From: Streptomyces reniochalinae
GTDB lineage: Bacteria > Actinomycetota > Actinomycetes > Streptomycetales > Streptomycetaceae
Assembly: GCF_003323735.1 (NCBI RefSeq)
Contig: NZ_QOIM01000026.1
Span: forward strand, 62,001 to 126,000
Length of the DNA: 64,000 nt
Direction: 5' to 3'
A model generated the notes under the pieces. It worked only from the letters and a program-made list of their open reading frames with translations. It had not been told where the DNA came from and ran no database searches. The position numbers and the translations under genes are program-made. How positions within the stretch are numbered: position 1 is the stretch's first letter; each line of letters begins with the position of its first letter. This document shows positions 8,113 to 16,487 of this stretch, piece by piece.

Positions 8113-9759
8113 TCAGTGGTCGACGCCCCCCAGCAGGTGATCCATCCGCTCCTCCAGGAGTCGCACCGCGCCGGGCTGGCGGCCCGGGACCCGTCGCCGG
8201 AGGACGACGAGCTCCGGCACCAGCTCACGAGCGGCCTCCACGTTCTCCACGCGCAGACGCTCCCACTGGTGGTGCGCCCTGTCGACGGCGCCCTCCACAT
8301 CGGAGGAGTCGTCCGCCTCCCCCAGCTCCAGCCGACCGCGAGCCACCCACATCCACAACTCGCAGCTGCGCGCCGGCGCCCCGGCCAAGCGTGCCAGGTC
8401 GGCGCGGACCTCCACCCAGTGCAAGACACCCTCGGAGCCGGGGCCTTCGGTCTGCTCGGCGGTCCTCTGCCAGGCCACGGCGATCCCCTCGGCCTCCTCA
8501 TGGCGTCCTGCCCGCGCGGCGGTCATGATCGCCGCGTGCGGGTCCTCCCTGTCCTGGGCCGGGAGGACGGCGGCCTCCTCCACGGGGGGAGGTATCGAGG
8601 CCGGGGCGTGCGGTCGCACGACCTCGGGCGGTGCGACGGAACGGGTCTCCGCGTCCGGCACGGTGGACGGAGGGGCGCCTTCCGGCGGCGCGAAGGACTG
8701 AGTATCCGCGGGCCGTTGTACGTCCGTGTGCCGCGGTACGTCCGAGGGCTGTTGTGCTTCCGTGGACCACGGTACGTCCGTGGGCCGGCGTGCGTCCTGT
8801 ACCGGGCGTGTGTCCTGTACCGAACGCGGCGGCGGCTCCGCCCCGTTCACCGGCTGCGAGGCGCCCGTCCCGGACGGGAGGGGAGCGGCGCTGGGCGTCC
8901 ACGGCGGAAGACCCTCGTGGGTCTGCGGGGCCCAGCCGTTCTGCGCGGAGGGCGACTGCCAGGGCTGGTGCCCGTTCTCCGCACTCCCCGCGGGGGCGCC
9001 CTGGCTGCCCACGGGGGCGGCCGGTTCGGCTGTCGTAGGGGCCACGAAGACGGCCTGGTGTCCCTCCGTCGCGTGGGAGGCGGAAGCGGCCCGTTCGTGC
9101 AACTCGGCGAAGGGCATACGGCCACCCGCCCGCCACATGCGTACGCACTCCTGGAGATAGGTGGGCTCCGTCGGGACGGTGCCGCCCCGCAGCCGCCGCC
9201 ACTTCGACTCGCGGCCCTGCCGCACGACGCGCCCGAACACACCGACCCCGTAAGCGTCCGGCAACCCGCCGGCCCTGACGGTCTCCCACACATCGGCTTC
9301 CGCCGCCACGTCCAGCAGAACCGTCGTCGATCCGGTGGGGCGTATCGCCAACTCCCCGACGAGCCACTCCCACGGCAGCCCGCTGTAGCGCACTGCCGCC
9401 GATCCCTGTCCTGGGGCCCCCAGACCGATGTGCAGTCCACCCTTGCGGGGGTCCTTGCGCAGCTCGCCCACGATCAGCACCAACAGCCGGCCCGAAACCC
9501 CCGCGACCAGGCGGACACGGGCCAGCACCATCTGCGGGTCCACCGGGCCGACCAGCTCGACGACGTCCACGCCGCCCCGTACGGCGCCGCCGCCGTGTCC
9601 GGTCGCACCCGCCAGGACTCCGCCCCACGAGACACCGCCCAGGCCGGCCACCACCACGCCGACGTCCATCAGCCCTCCGCCGACGCCCGCCACCACCAGC
9701 ACGCCGTCGCCCGCGGCTTCGGAGCCCACACCCGGTACCGACACCAAAACCCCCCACAC
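8113..9759 (-). CDS. Hypothetical protein with disordered repeat linker and TPR-like C terminus
   Basis: This large protein of unknown function (548 residues) has three parts. Residues 1-235 are a compact, glycine/valine-rich alpha/beta domain with LVLIVGELR, RYSGLPWEWL and STTVLLDVAA strands. It resembles an N-terminal domain I associate with conserved Streptomyces proteins, but I cannot name it with certainty. Residues 240-410 are a low-complexity Pro/Ser/Gln linker containing six-residue repeats. Residues 415-548 are helical and TPR-like, with paired helices such as IMTAARAGRHEEAEGIAVAW. There is no signal peptide. The start is GTG 9759, but no strong ribosome site is visible. It stands alone, with 680 bases without a convincing gene upstream. 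Confidence 0.55.
   Translation of the reverse strand: MWGVLVSVPGVGSEAAGDGVLVVAGVGGGLMDVGVVVAGLGGVSWGGVLAGATGHGGGAVRGGVDVVELVGPVDPQMVLARVRLVAGVSGRLLVLIVGELRKDPRKGGLHIGLGAPGQGSAAVRYSGLPWEWLVGELAIRPTGSTTVLLDVAAEADVWETVRAGGLPDAYGVGVFGRVVRQGRESKWRRLRGGTVPTEPTYLQECVRMWRAGGRMPFAELHERAASASHATEGHQAVFVAPTTAEPAAPVGSQGAPAGSAENGHQPWQSPSAQNGWAPQTHEGLPPWTPSAAPLPSGTGASQPVNGAEPPPRSVQDTRPVQDARRPTDVPWSTEAQQPSDVPRHTDVQRPADTQSFAPPEGAPPSTVPDAETRSVAPPEVVRPHAPASIPPPVEEAAVLPAQDREDPHAAIMTAARAGRHEEAEGIAVAWQRTAEQTEGPGSEGVLHWVEVRADLARLAGAPARSCELWMWVARGRLELGEADDSSDVEGAVDRAHHQWERLRVENVEAARELVPELVVLRRRVPGRQPGAVRLLEERMDHLLGGVDH
8714..8826. repeat. Degenerate 18-bp tandem repeats inside a coding region
   Basis: About six imperfect copies of an 18-bp unit, roughly GTACGTCCGTGGGCCGCG, lie in tandem. 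On the minus strand they encode six-residue repeats of the type PTDVPW / PSDVPR / HTDVQR in the disordered linker of the hypothetical protein. Such in-frame units can change number by slippage, which would vary linker length between strains. Confidence 0.7.
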
Positions 9760-10440
9760 ACCAAAAACCTATAGAACACGGACAGTTAGCAGCCGACGAC
9801 ACCGACGGACGGCGGAGCCCCGGACCTTGCCGACAGCAACCTCCAAACCTTCGGCAACGGACTCCAATTCAACACGACGCGCTGCCCCTGGGCGATCCGG
9901 ACGGCCCCGTGAACCGACCGGGAACCGCCGCGGACGGGGACCGGGCGCGACCGCGGGGGTGGATTCGGACGCCGCACCGGTTCGCCACCCCATCGAGTGA
10001 ATTCCGCCGGGACGCCCGCCCGGACAGCTCTCCGGACTGCGGCGACGAAGAATCGCGAGCAACGAAAGGAAGGCTGCTCGGTACGATCAGATTCTTCCTC
10101 TTGTTCACCTCGTACGCTCACATCCGAAAAGAAGCGGGAACCATTTCACCGCACTGGCTCGTTGTCCGACTGTCGGCGAACCGCGCCGACGCCGCGTGCA
10201 ATTGCCGATGAATTTGCACACGGCATCCACTCATGGCGGACCACCGACCCGGACCTGTAGCTTCCGGCGGAAGGGGGACCGCGACGGAGGGGATGGGAGG
10301 GGAAGAGAACGTTGAGCGTTCGGATGCCCTCGCCGTGCGAACAACGCGGCTCAGCAAAATCGGCTGCCGGGAAATGCGCGCACACGCAATCCGCCCGGCA
10401 GCGGAACGGCCCGGAGACCCGGTCGGAGGACGGTTGCGGC
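9760..10440. other. Long intergenic region with locally AT-rich sequence and dyads
   Basis: I see no convincing gene in these 680 bases; the open frames present have poor codon bias. The part 10080-10220 is relatively AT-rich. It carries GTGCAA/TTGCAC arms (10196-10201 and 10214-10219) and a CTTCC-GGC-GGAAG dyad (10261-10273). It probably holds divergent promoters for the hypothetical gene on the minus strand and the sigma-like gene at 10441. Confidence 0.5.
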
Positions 10441-10821
10441 GTGCCGGTGGAGTTCGCCGCTTTCTGCGCGCTGTACCGGACCCGGTATCTGCAGTACGCG
10501 CACAGCCGCCTGGCCGACCTGCCGACAGCGGACGTCGCGGTGCGTACCGCGTTCGCTCAGCTGGCGGAGCAGTGGGACCAGGCGCTGCGCAGCCCGCACA
10601 CCAACGCCTACGCCTGGCGCCTGCTCAACCGGCACATCAGCGCCCTCGAGGGGGCAGCAGACGACGCCGGCGGGGAAGCAGCACGCCCGAAGGGACACGG
10701 AGTCGGCCGCTCGCTCCTGCCCGACCACACCAACGAGACCCGCATCCTCCACCAGGACCTGGGCATTCCGTTCGTGGAGGCCACCGAGATGATGGGACAC
10801 GTCTCCCCGCGACCACGCTGA
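10441..10821 (+). CDS. Sigma factor-like protein, apparently truncated
   Basis: This 126-residue protein resembles the region-2 part of a family of atypical sigma-70-like proteins in Streptomyces: VEFAAFCALYRTRYLQYA, then a helix with DVAVRTAFAQLAEQWDQAL and AYAWRLLNRHI. The C-terminal half should form a region-4 helix-turn-helix. Here only its beginning is seen (ETRILHQDLGIPFVEATEMMG), and the reading frame stops soon after with a non-matching tail. It may therefore be a shortened or frameshifted copy. GTG 10441 is chosen because GGAGGA lies 10 bases upstream; the frame extends up to TTG 10312 with low-quality sequence. Confidence 0.5.
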   Translation: MPVEFAAFCALYRTRYLQYAHSRLADLPTADVAVRTAFAQLAEQWDQALRSPHTNAYAWRLLNRHISALEGAADDAGGEAARPKGHGVGRSLLPDHTNETRILHQDLGIPFVEATEMMGHVSPRPR

Positions 10822-10991
10822 GCCACCCGCCCCTGCCACCCGCCCCTTCACAAGGCTCTGCTCCACCGCTGCGCCCCACTGCACCCGTGCGCTCCCGTGT
10901 ACGGGGACGGCGGCGGGCAGTCTGTCCACGAGCAAGGAGGGGGAGCGCCCCGGCGGGTAAGGGCGGCACCCCGCGAGCGAGGGGGTGAGCG

Positions 10992-11720
10992 ATGCACGGT
11001 TCCGCCACGGTCGCTTGGTTGCTGGCGGCTCTCTGCGCGGTGACGGGCGCCTCTTGCGTGCTGCGCGCACGAGGGGCGGGCCACCGGCAACGTGCCGACG
11101 CGGGCGGCGAGGCAGCGATGGGCTTCGGTATGGCGGTCATGGCCGTCCCGCTGCTGTGGAGCGTGCCACCCACGGTGCGCTCTCTTCTGGCGTGGGGCTT
11201 CGCCGCGGCCTTCGGCGCACTCCTGGCACACGGCGCGTGGCGGGCGACGTCCAGCGGTCGCGGGGACAGGGCCCGCTACGGGAAGAGGTCCTGGCGCGGG
11301 GAGAGAGTGAGCGACCGGGACGGGAGACGGTCCCGGCACGGAGGTCCGCGTCAGCACGTGCACCATCTGGTCGGCGGAGCGGCGATATTGTACATGTCGG
11401 TGGTCATGGCCCTCGGCACGGCGGGCGCGTCGGGCTCCGCCCATGCGGCGTCCGCCTCGCCCCACTCCGCTCACTCCGCGCCCGGAGGTGTGCCCGTCGT
11501 CACGGCGCTGCTGCTGGCCTACTTCGCGATGTACGCGCTCTGGACGGCCGCGCGGCTGATGCCCGCCGCGACGGACCGGGGGGCCGCGGGGGTGGCAGGC
11601 GGAAGAGAGGGCGGCACCGTGGGCGTGCCCGCCGCTGACCTGATGCGGCAGGCGGGAATCGCCGCGGGGTGCAGGCTGGCGATGGCCACGGGGATGTTCG
11701 CCATGCTGATCACGCTGTGA
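10992..11720 (+). CDS. DUF5134 family membrane protein
   Basis: This integral membrane protein has about six transmembrane helices. The pattern matches DUF5134: an N-terminal helix pair, then HVHHLVGGAAILYMSVVMA (residues 121-139; His-His at the start of a membrane helix) and a final helix with AMATGMFAMLITL. The loop between the second and third segments is rich in arginine. It lies directly upstream of an M56-type metallopeptidase gene, a pairing often seen in actinobacteria. The biochemical role is unknown; the histidines at the membrane edge hint at metal or haem binding. ATG 10992 follows a GA-rich ribosome site. Confidence 0.7.
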   Translation: MHGSATVAWLLAALCAVTGASCVLRARGAGHRQRADAGGEAAMGFGMAVMAVPLLWSVPPTVRSLLAWGFAAAFGALLAHGAWRATSSGRGDRARYGKRSWRGERVSDRDGRRSRHGGPRQHVHHLVGGAAILYMSVVMALGTAGASGSAHAASASPHSAHSAPGGVPVVTALLLAYFAMYALWTAARLMPAATDRGAAGVAGGREGGTVGVPAADLMRQAGIAAGCRLAMATGMFAMLITL

Positions 11721-11796
11721 CGGGCGAAACGCGCCCCCACAGTGAGCCGCGTCACTTCTTCACCGCCGGACGTATCACTGTCTCGTAACGGCCTCT

Positions 11797-11802
11797 TAGG
11801 CT
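11797..11802 (+). promoter_or_regulatory. Candidate -10 box, leaderless transcript of the M56 peptidase gene
   Basis: TAGGCT matches the actinobacterial -10 pattern (TAnnnT) and ends 7 bases before ATG 11810. No Shine-Dalgarno sequence is present in between. This spacing predicts that transcription starts at or next to the start codon. Confidence 0.45.
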
Positions 11803-11809
11803 GAGCGGC

Positions 11810-12748
11810 ATGACGGTCCCGCTCGCGTTGATGGTGCTCGCCCTGCTCGCCGCGGGCCTGGCGCCGCGCGTACTGACCCGCTCCTCCTGGCCCGACCGTG
11901 AGCCCGTGCTCGCCCTGTGGGCGTGGCAGTGCCTGGTGGGTGCGGTGCTGTTGTGCTGCGGGCTGGCGATGGCACTCTCCGGTGCCGCCGCCTTCGCGGT
12001 GGTGCGCAGCCATGTCTTCGCCGGGGCCCCCGACGGGGTGGTGCGGGTGTACACGTCCAGTGCGTACGCGCCGTGGGCCGGAGCGCTGTGCCTGTTGCTC
12101 GCCTGCGGGGGTGCGTGGACCGGCGCCATGCTGCTGCGGGAGATCAAGGACGCGCGGACAAGGCGCCGCAAGCGCCGCGCGGAGCTGCGCGAGCGCGTGC
12201 CGAGGCTGCCGGGTGAGCCGGCGGCCTCCAGCGAGCGGCTGGTCGTGCTGGAGGAGGAGAGGCCGGACGCGTGGTGGCTGCCGGGTGCCACACCGCAACT
12301 GGTCATCACGACCGCGGCGCTGCGGCGGCTCAAGGGACGACAGTTGGACGCCGTGCTGGAACACGAGCAGGGGCACGCGCGGGCCCGCCACGACTGGCTT
12401 CTGCACTGTTCGTCCGCGCTGGCCACCGGGTTCTCCCGGGTGCCGGTGTTCGCCTCTTTCCGCGATCAGGTGCACCGCCTGGTGGAACTGGCCGCCGACG
12501 ACGCCGCGTCCCGCCGGTGCGGCCGGCTGACCATCGCGCTGGCGCTCGTGGAGCTCAACGAGGGCCGAGGGGTCTTCGGCCCCTGTTCCACACCGGTCGC
12601 CATGGTGCCGCAGCGCGTCCACCGGCTGCTGACGCCCGCTCCCCGGCTGCCGGTCAGCCGCCGGGTGCGGATGACCGCCGTGGCCTCCTTCGTGCCTGTC
12701 GTCCCGCTCCTCGTCGCGTTCGTCCCCGGCCTCTCGGCTCTGCGCTAG
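11810..12748 (+). CDS. M56 family (BlaR1/MecR1-like) membrane metallopeptidase
   Basis: This membrane-embedded zinc peptidase of the M56 family has the catalytic HEQGH motif near residues 184-188, inside a large cytoplasmic loop between N-terminal membrane helices and a final C-terminal helix. A second acidic zinc ligand is likely in ELAADDAA (about residue 225). It lacks the extracellular penicillin-binding domain of BlaR1, as is normal for actinobacterial members. Such peptidases often act with a BlaI-type repressor, but none is encoded next to it here. It follows the DUF5134 gene by 89 bases with its own candidate promoter. Confidence 0.78.
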   Translation: MTVPLALMVLALLAAGLAPRVLTRSSWPDREPVLALWAWQCLVGAVLLCCGLAMALSGAAAFAVVRSHVFAGAPDGVVRVYTSSAYAPWAGALCLLLACGGAWTGAMLLREIKDARTRRRKRRAELRERVPRLPGEPAASSERLVVLEEERPDAWWLPGATPQLVITTAALRRLKGRQLDAVLEHEQGHARARHDWLLHCSSALATGFSRVPVFASFRDQVHRLVELAADDAASRRCGRLTIALALVELNEGRGVFGPCSTPVAMVPQRVHRLLTPAPRLPVSRRVRMTAVASFVPVVPLLVAFVPGLSALR

Positions 12749-12879
12749 CCCCCCGTTCCCCCTCAGGGGTTCCGCTCGGTCCCTGGCCCCGGCCGCTGGT
12801 GGTCCGGTGCGCGGAGGGGAGGGTGAGGGACGCGCGGGGGACTTGCCCCGTGGCCGGTGACAGGGGCGATGATCGGCGC

Positions 12880-13590
12880 ATGCGTGGTCCGATCCGACAG
12901 AGCTCTCCCGGCGCCTGGCAGGCCGCAGTGGCGGCCGCGCTGGGAGCCGCCGCCGTCCTGCTGATCGTCTTGGCCCTGCTGCCGTGGCAGCCGCTCGCCA
13001 CCCTCGACACGGATGTGGCCTCCGCGCTGCACGCGGCGGCGCTCGACAACCCGGGGGTCACCCGTGCCAACCGGGTGCTGAGCGACTGGGTGTGGGATCC
13101 GTGGGCCTTCCGGCTGCTGGTGGCCGTCGTGGTGGGGTGGCTGCTGTGGCGCGGAGAGCGTCCGTTGGGCTGGTGGCTGGCCGGCACCGTGCTGGTCGGT
13201 TCCGGGCTCCAGCAGGGTCTCAAGGCGGCGCTGGCCAGGGAGAGGCCGCAGTGGCGGGAACCGGTCGACTCCGCGCACTACGCCGCCATGCCGTCGGGGC
13301 ACACGATGACCGCCGCGCTGGTGTGCGTGGTGCTCCTGTGGCTCTGGCGCGAGCGGGGGCTGCCCGCCGGGGAGACGCGGTGGCGCTCCGCGGCGGTCGT
13401 GGCGTGCGTGTTCGTCGCCGGGGTGGCGTTCACCCGCGTGTGGCTGGGCGTGCACTGGCTGACGGACACCCTCGTGGGCGTCCTGCTCGGTACGGCGCTG
13501 GGGCTGGCCTCCGCAGCCGCGTGGGCGGCCCTGCGCGCCGGAGAGAGGCTGCCCGCCCCCTCGGCCGGTAACGCGCCGCGGGAGCGGTAG
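12880..13590 (+). CDS. PAP2-family phosphatase
   Basis: This is a membrane-bound phosphatase of the PAP2 superfamily (lipid or undecaprenyl-diphosphate phosphatase type) with five to six membrane helices. All three catalytic motifs are present: KAALARERP (about residues 113-121), PSGH (about 138-141) and RVWLGVHWLTD (about 186-196, holding the Arg and His). The active site would face outside. ATG 12880 is preferred; the frame is open upstream but overlaps the real end of the M56 gene. Substrate cannot be assigned from sequence. Confidence 0.82.
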   Translation: MRGPIRQSSPGAWQAAVAAALGAAAVLLIVLALLPWQPLATLDTDVASALHAAALDNPGVTRANRVLSDWVWDPWAFRLLVAVVVGWLLWRGERPLGWWLAGTVLVGSGLQQGLKAALARERPQWREPVDSAHYAAMPSGHTMTAALVCVVLLWLWRERGLPAGETRWRSAAVVACVFVAGVAFTRVWLGVHWLTDTLVGVLLGTALGLASAAAWAALRAGERLPAPSAGNAPRER

Positions 13591-13617
13591 GGCACCGCGG
13601 GATCGGCAGCGCGGGGC

Positions 13618-14424
13618 TCAGGGCTTCCTGGCGACGCCCCCGACGTTGTCGACCTCGTCGGGTTCGCCGAACGGAAGGGCCTCGGGACGCCACCGGGTGA
13701 CGGAGACCAGTCCGGGTTCGAGGATGTCGAGCCCGTCGAAGAAACGGCCGATCTCGTCCCGGGTGCGGTTGACGCGGGGGTTGTCGCTGGTGCGGTTCCA
13801 CTCGCGCACCATCGCGCGCACCGCTTCGGGGTTGGCGACCTCGGCCGAGTCGCTGAAGACCAGGTGGCTGCCGGACGGAAGGGCGTCCAGCAGACGGCCG
13901 ACCACCTCGTAGGCGCTCTCGTCGGTGATGTGGGCGGCCACACCGAGCAGGATCAGGGCGACGGGCCGCTCGAAGTCGAGGGTGGCGGCGGCTCCGCTGA
14001 GAATGGCGTCGGGCTCGCGCAGGTCCGCGTCGATGTAGTGGGTGACGCCCTCGGGCGTGCTGGTCAGCAGGGCACGGGCGTGGGTGAGGACCAGAGGGTC
14101 GTGGTCGACGTAGACGATCCGCGCCTCGGGCGCGACACGCTGGGCCACCTCGTGGGTGTTGTCGACCGTGGGCAGCCCCGTGCCGACGTCGAGGAACTGC
14201 CGGATGCCGACCTCGCCCGCCAGATGCCTGACGGCGCGGCACAGGAAGGCGCGCTGCGCCCGCGCGGTGGTCACGATCCCGGGGTTGCTGCGGGCGATCT
14301 CGTCACCGACCTGGCGGTCGATGTCGTAGTGGTCCTTGCCGCCCAGCCAGTAGTTCCAGATCCGCGCCGAATGCGGCACCGTGTCGTCGATCTCTTCCGA
14401 GTCGGGCCCCAGGTGGTCCGCCAT
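13618..14424 (-). CDS. SAM-dependent methyltransferase, DUF574 family
   Basis: This cytoplasmic protein of the DUF574 (PF04672) family is a Rossmann-fold methyltransferase group greatly expanded in Streptomyces and largely uncharacterised. Family hallmarks are the N-terminal SARIWNYWLGGKDHY (residues 17-31), the SAM-binding FLDVGTGLPT near residue 84 and DHDP near residue 115. At 268 residues it is full length. The start is ATG 14424 with GGGGAGA upstream; further upstream the frame is open but not protein-like. It is divergent from the TetR gene at 14672, and three inverted repeats lie between them. Confidence 0.8.
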   Translation of the reverse strand: MADHLGPDSEEIDDTVPHSARIWNYWLGGKDHYDIDRQVGDEIARSNPGIVTTARAQRAFLCRAVRHLAGEVGIRQFLDVGTGLPTVDNTHEVAQRVAPEARIVYVDHDPLVLTHARALLTSTPEGVTHYIDADLREPDAILSGAAATLDFERPVALILLGVAAHITDESAYEVVGRLLDALPSGSHLVFSDSAEVANPEAVRAMVREWNRTSDNPRVNRTRDEIGRFFDGLDILEPGLVSVTRWRPEALPFGEPDEVDNVGGVARKP

Positions 14425-14538
14425 CGCTCTCCCCTGCTCTCCGCGCGTGCGCTGACGCTGTGTGCGCACTAACGTACCGTCGGCCCGGAGTTCGAGTGCC
14501 ACACGGAGAAGCGACGTCCCGTTTCGCCCTGGTTGACG

Positions 14539-14577
14539 TCGATATCGGGGCGATCCCCCGCGTCGCCCCGATATCGA
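14539..14577. promoter_or_regulatory. Perfect 15-bp inverted repeat with 9-base spacer
   Basis: TCGATATCGGGGCGA (14539-14553) is repeated exactly in inverted form at 14563-14577. Each arm contains the 8-bp palindrome CGATATCG. It lies between divergent genes and lacks a U-tract, so it looks like an operator or DNA-binding site rather than a terminator. Confidence 0.6.
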
Positions 14578-14587
14578 CTGCTGCACC

Positions 14588-14618
14588 GGATGTCCCCGCA
14601 CGAGGGGCGCGGACATCC
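14588..14618. promoter_or_regulatory. 8-bp inverted repeat, possible operator
   Basis: GGATGTCC at 14588-14595 pairs with GGACATCC at 14611-14618 across 15 bases. It is the middle one of three dyads in the DUF574/TetR divergent region. Confidence 0.4.
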
Positions 14619-14636
14619 GAAGACTCACTGAGTATA

Positions 14637-14655
14637 TTGGCTGCCAGCCAGCCAA
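14637..14655. promoter_or_regulatory. TetR operator candidate
   Basis: TTGGCTG (14637-14643) and CAGCCAA (14649-14655) form a perfect 7-5-7 dyad ending 16 bases before the TetR start codon. Position and size fit an autoregulatory TetR-family operator. Confidence 0.6.
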
Positions 14656-14671
14656 CGCCAGGAGTTACAGC

Positions 14672-15370
14672 ATGTCCCCTCGGAGCGCATCGGTCAATGA
14701 GGAGTTGCGCCGACGTTCGCGCGAACGCCTGCTACAGGCGACCGTCGAGCTGGTCGCCGAACACGGTTACGAGGCGACGACACTGGGTGCGATCGCCGAC
14801 CGCGCGGGCTCGGCACGCGGCCTGATTTCGTACTATTTCTCAGGAAAGCGCGAGTTGTTCCAGTCCGCCGTGCACCGGCTGATGCACTTGACGCTGGCCG
14901 CGGCACTGGAGCGCGCGCCGCTGCCCGAAGAGCCGGGCAGCGGGGAGGAGACGCTGGCCCTCGCCATCGACGCCATCATGGGTCTGGCGCGTGACCACCC
15001 GGTGCTCATGCGCGCCCACATGGCGGGCATCCTCCAGCAGGAGGGGTTCGTCCAGTGCGACGAGCAGCGGCGCCTCGCGGCCCTGCTGCGCACGGCGGTG
15101 GCCCGCTACGGATCCCCCGACCCCGACCGCGACTACCCGCTGCTGCGCGCGAATCTCATGGGCTCCGTCGTCGCGGCACTCCTGCCGGGCGCTCCGATGC
15201 CGCTGGAGAGGCTGCGCGGAGAGCTGTTCACCCGGTACGGACTGGCCTGGGACCGGGGCACGCCGCCCGAGGGGCCCGGCGAGCGGGCGGACGGCGCCTC
15301 TTCCGCGGCTCTCATCCGGCAGTTGGGCCGTGTCACACCGTACGGCCAGGAGCCGCGCTCCAAGCCGTAG
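14672..15370 (+). CDS. TetR-family transcriptional regulator
   Basis: This is a TetR-type repressor. The DNA-binding domain spans residues 10-60, with LGAIADRAGSARGLISYYF as the helix-turn-helix and a following KRELF. The rest (to residue 232) is an all-helical ligand-binding domain of unassigned subfamily. A ribosome site (AGGAG) precedes ATG 14672. The dyad at 14637-14655 is its probable operator. Its target may be the divergent DUF574 methyltransferase gene or itself; no efflux or enzyme gene follows directly in the same direction. Confidence 0.82.
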   Translation: MSPRSASVNEELRRRSRERLLQATVELVAEHGYEATTLGAIADRAGSARGLISYYFSGKRELFQSAVHRLMHLTLAAALERAPLPEEPGSGEETLALAIDAIMGLARDHPVLMRAHMAGILQQEGFVQCDEQRRLAALLRTAVARYGSPDPDRDYPLLRANLMGSVVAALLPGAPMPLERLRGELFTRYGLAWDRGTPPEGPGERADGASSAALIRQLGRVTPYGQEPRSKP

Positions 15371-15592
15371 AGCACCGCGGAACAGCGGTGCCGCGGACGC
15401 CCTGGTCCGACAGCGGGCACGGTCCGCGCCCCCTGCTCGTACTCGCGCTCGTGTGGAGTCGGCTGAGCGCGCGGAAGAAAGCCGCGCTGTGCTCGTGCGG
15501 AAGCCACACTGCTGTGCTCGCGCGCCGGCCACGCCCGTGCGGCAGCCGCGCTGGACCGGACGACGGGGCAGGCGACGGGCACGGCGTCGCGT
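15371..15592. other. Gap between convergent genes
   Basis: These 222 bases separate the convergent TetR and DUF6214 genes. I find no gene here and only weak, imperfect hairpins. Confidence 0.5.
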
Positions 15593-16252
15593 TCAGCGGC
15601 GGGCGTGCCGGGGCGGCAGCAGGCCGTCGTCGCGGGCGTCCGCGATGACGCGCAGGGACTTGCGGCGGCTGTGCCCGGTGAGCCGCATGACAGCCAGGAC
15701 CGGGTCGGCGCCCTGCTGTCGGGCAGCGGCGTACGTCTCGGCCACCGCGCGCCGCGCCGCCTGGCCGCGAGGCCCCGGCGGTCGCCCACGGCCCCTCACC
15801 GGCGCGGGCGGCGGTGCGGCGAGCAGCACGCACTCTCCCGTCACCCACACGGTGGGAGCTTTCTGCGGAGGGCGGAGCGCGTCCGGGCACGCGTCCGCCA
15901 ACGGCCCGTCCAGCCACGGCGTGAGTTCCGTCAGCGCCCGTGGCCTCAGCGGCGGATCGGCCCGCACCTCCTCGACGCGGATCGCGTCGTCCACGACAGC
16001 GGCGAGTACTTCCACCTGTGCACCGTCGGACAGGGTGAGACCGACGGCGTACCAGGGCGCCTGCCCGCTCGCGTCGTACGGCGCGGGGCACGCGCCGGTG
16101 CCGTGGCCCAGCAGCCGCCAGGCCGGACAGGACGGTCCTGGCGGCTCACCGTCCGGTGGCCCGGCGTCCGGCGGACAGCCGGAGGGTTCACGTGTGTGGT
16201 CACAGGAGGAGTGATCCGGCGAGCAGCGGGAGTACGGGGGTCTGTCCGACAC
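15593..16252 (-). CDS. DUF6214 family protein
   Basis: This resembles DUF6214, an actinobacterial family of unknown function. A central region contains LLGHGTGACPAPY, a strand with VLAAVVDDAIRVEEVRADPP and DGPLADACPDAL. The C-terminal helix-turn-helix-like end is AVMRLTGHSRRKSLRVIADARD followed by PPRHARR (split here; about residues 187-219). The last part looks DNA-binding: it resembles the short helical pair that reads out replication- or sporulation-linked helices, but that is inference. The GTG 16252 start is the longest and may be too long, since the first 40 residues are cysteine- and proline-rich and unlike the rest. Confidence 0.6.
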   Translation of the reverse strand: MSDRPPYSRCSPDHSSCDHTREPSGCPPDAGPPDGEPPGPSCPAWRLLGHGTGACPAPYDASGQAPWYAVGLTLSDGAQVEVLAAVVDDAIRVEEVRADPPLRPRALTELTPWLDGPLADACPDALRPPQKAPTVWVTGECVLLAAPPPAPVRGRGRPPGPRGQAARRAVAETYAAARQQGADPVLAVMRLTGHSRRKSLRVIADARDDGLLPPRHARR

Positions 16253-16487
16253 GTCGCGGCACCGTAGTCCCGGACGCCCGGCGGCGTGCCCCGGCGCGCA
16301 CGGGGTCCTTCGAGGGCACTCCTATCGACGGAGCCGCGGCAGCCCGAACGGCGCATCCCTGCCGCCGTACGGGGGCCGGTGTCTCGTGCACGGGCGCGCA
16401 CTCCTCCGCTGCCGGGCCGGGATGTCAGTGGGCCGGTGCAGACTGAGCGGTACCTCAGGACAACGACGTCTCCAAGGTGGTGCCGAC

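Noticed and set aside
8714..8826. Tandem repeats considered as a CRISPR array
   Set aside because: Units are 18 bp without spacers, degenerate and in frame within a coding region; no cas genes are present.
9869..10311. Several open frames between 9.8 and 10.3 kb as small genes
   Set aside because: They overlap each other, lack ribosome sites and have poor third-position GC bias.
11810..12748. A complete BlaI/BlaR-type resistance switch
   Set aside because: The M56 peptidase has no penicillin-sensor domain and no BlaI gene or beta-lactamase is in the window.
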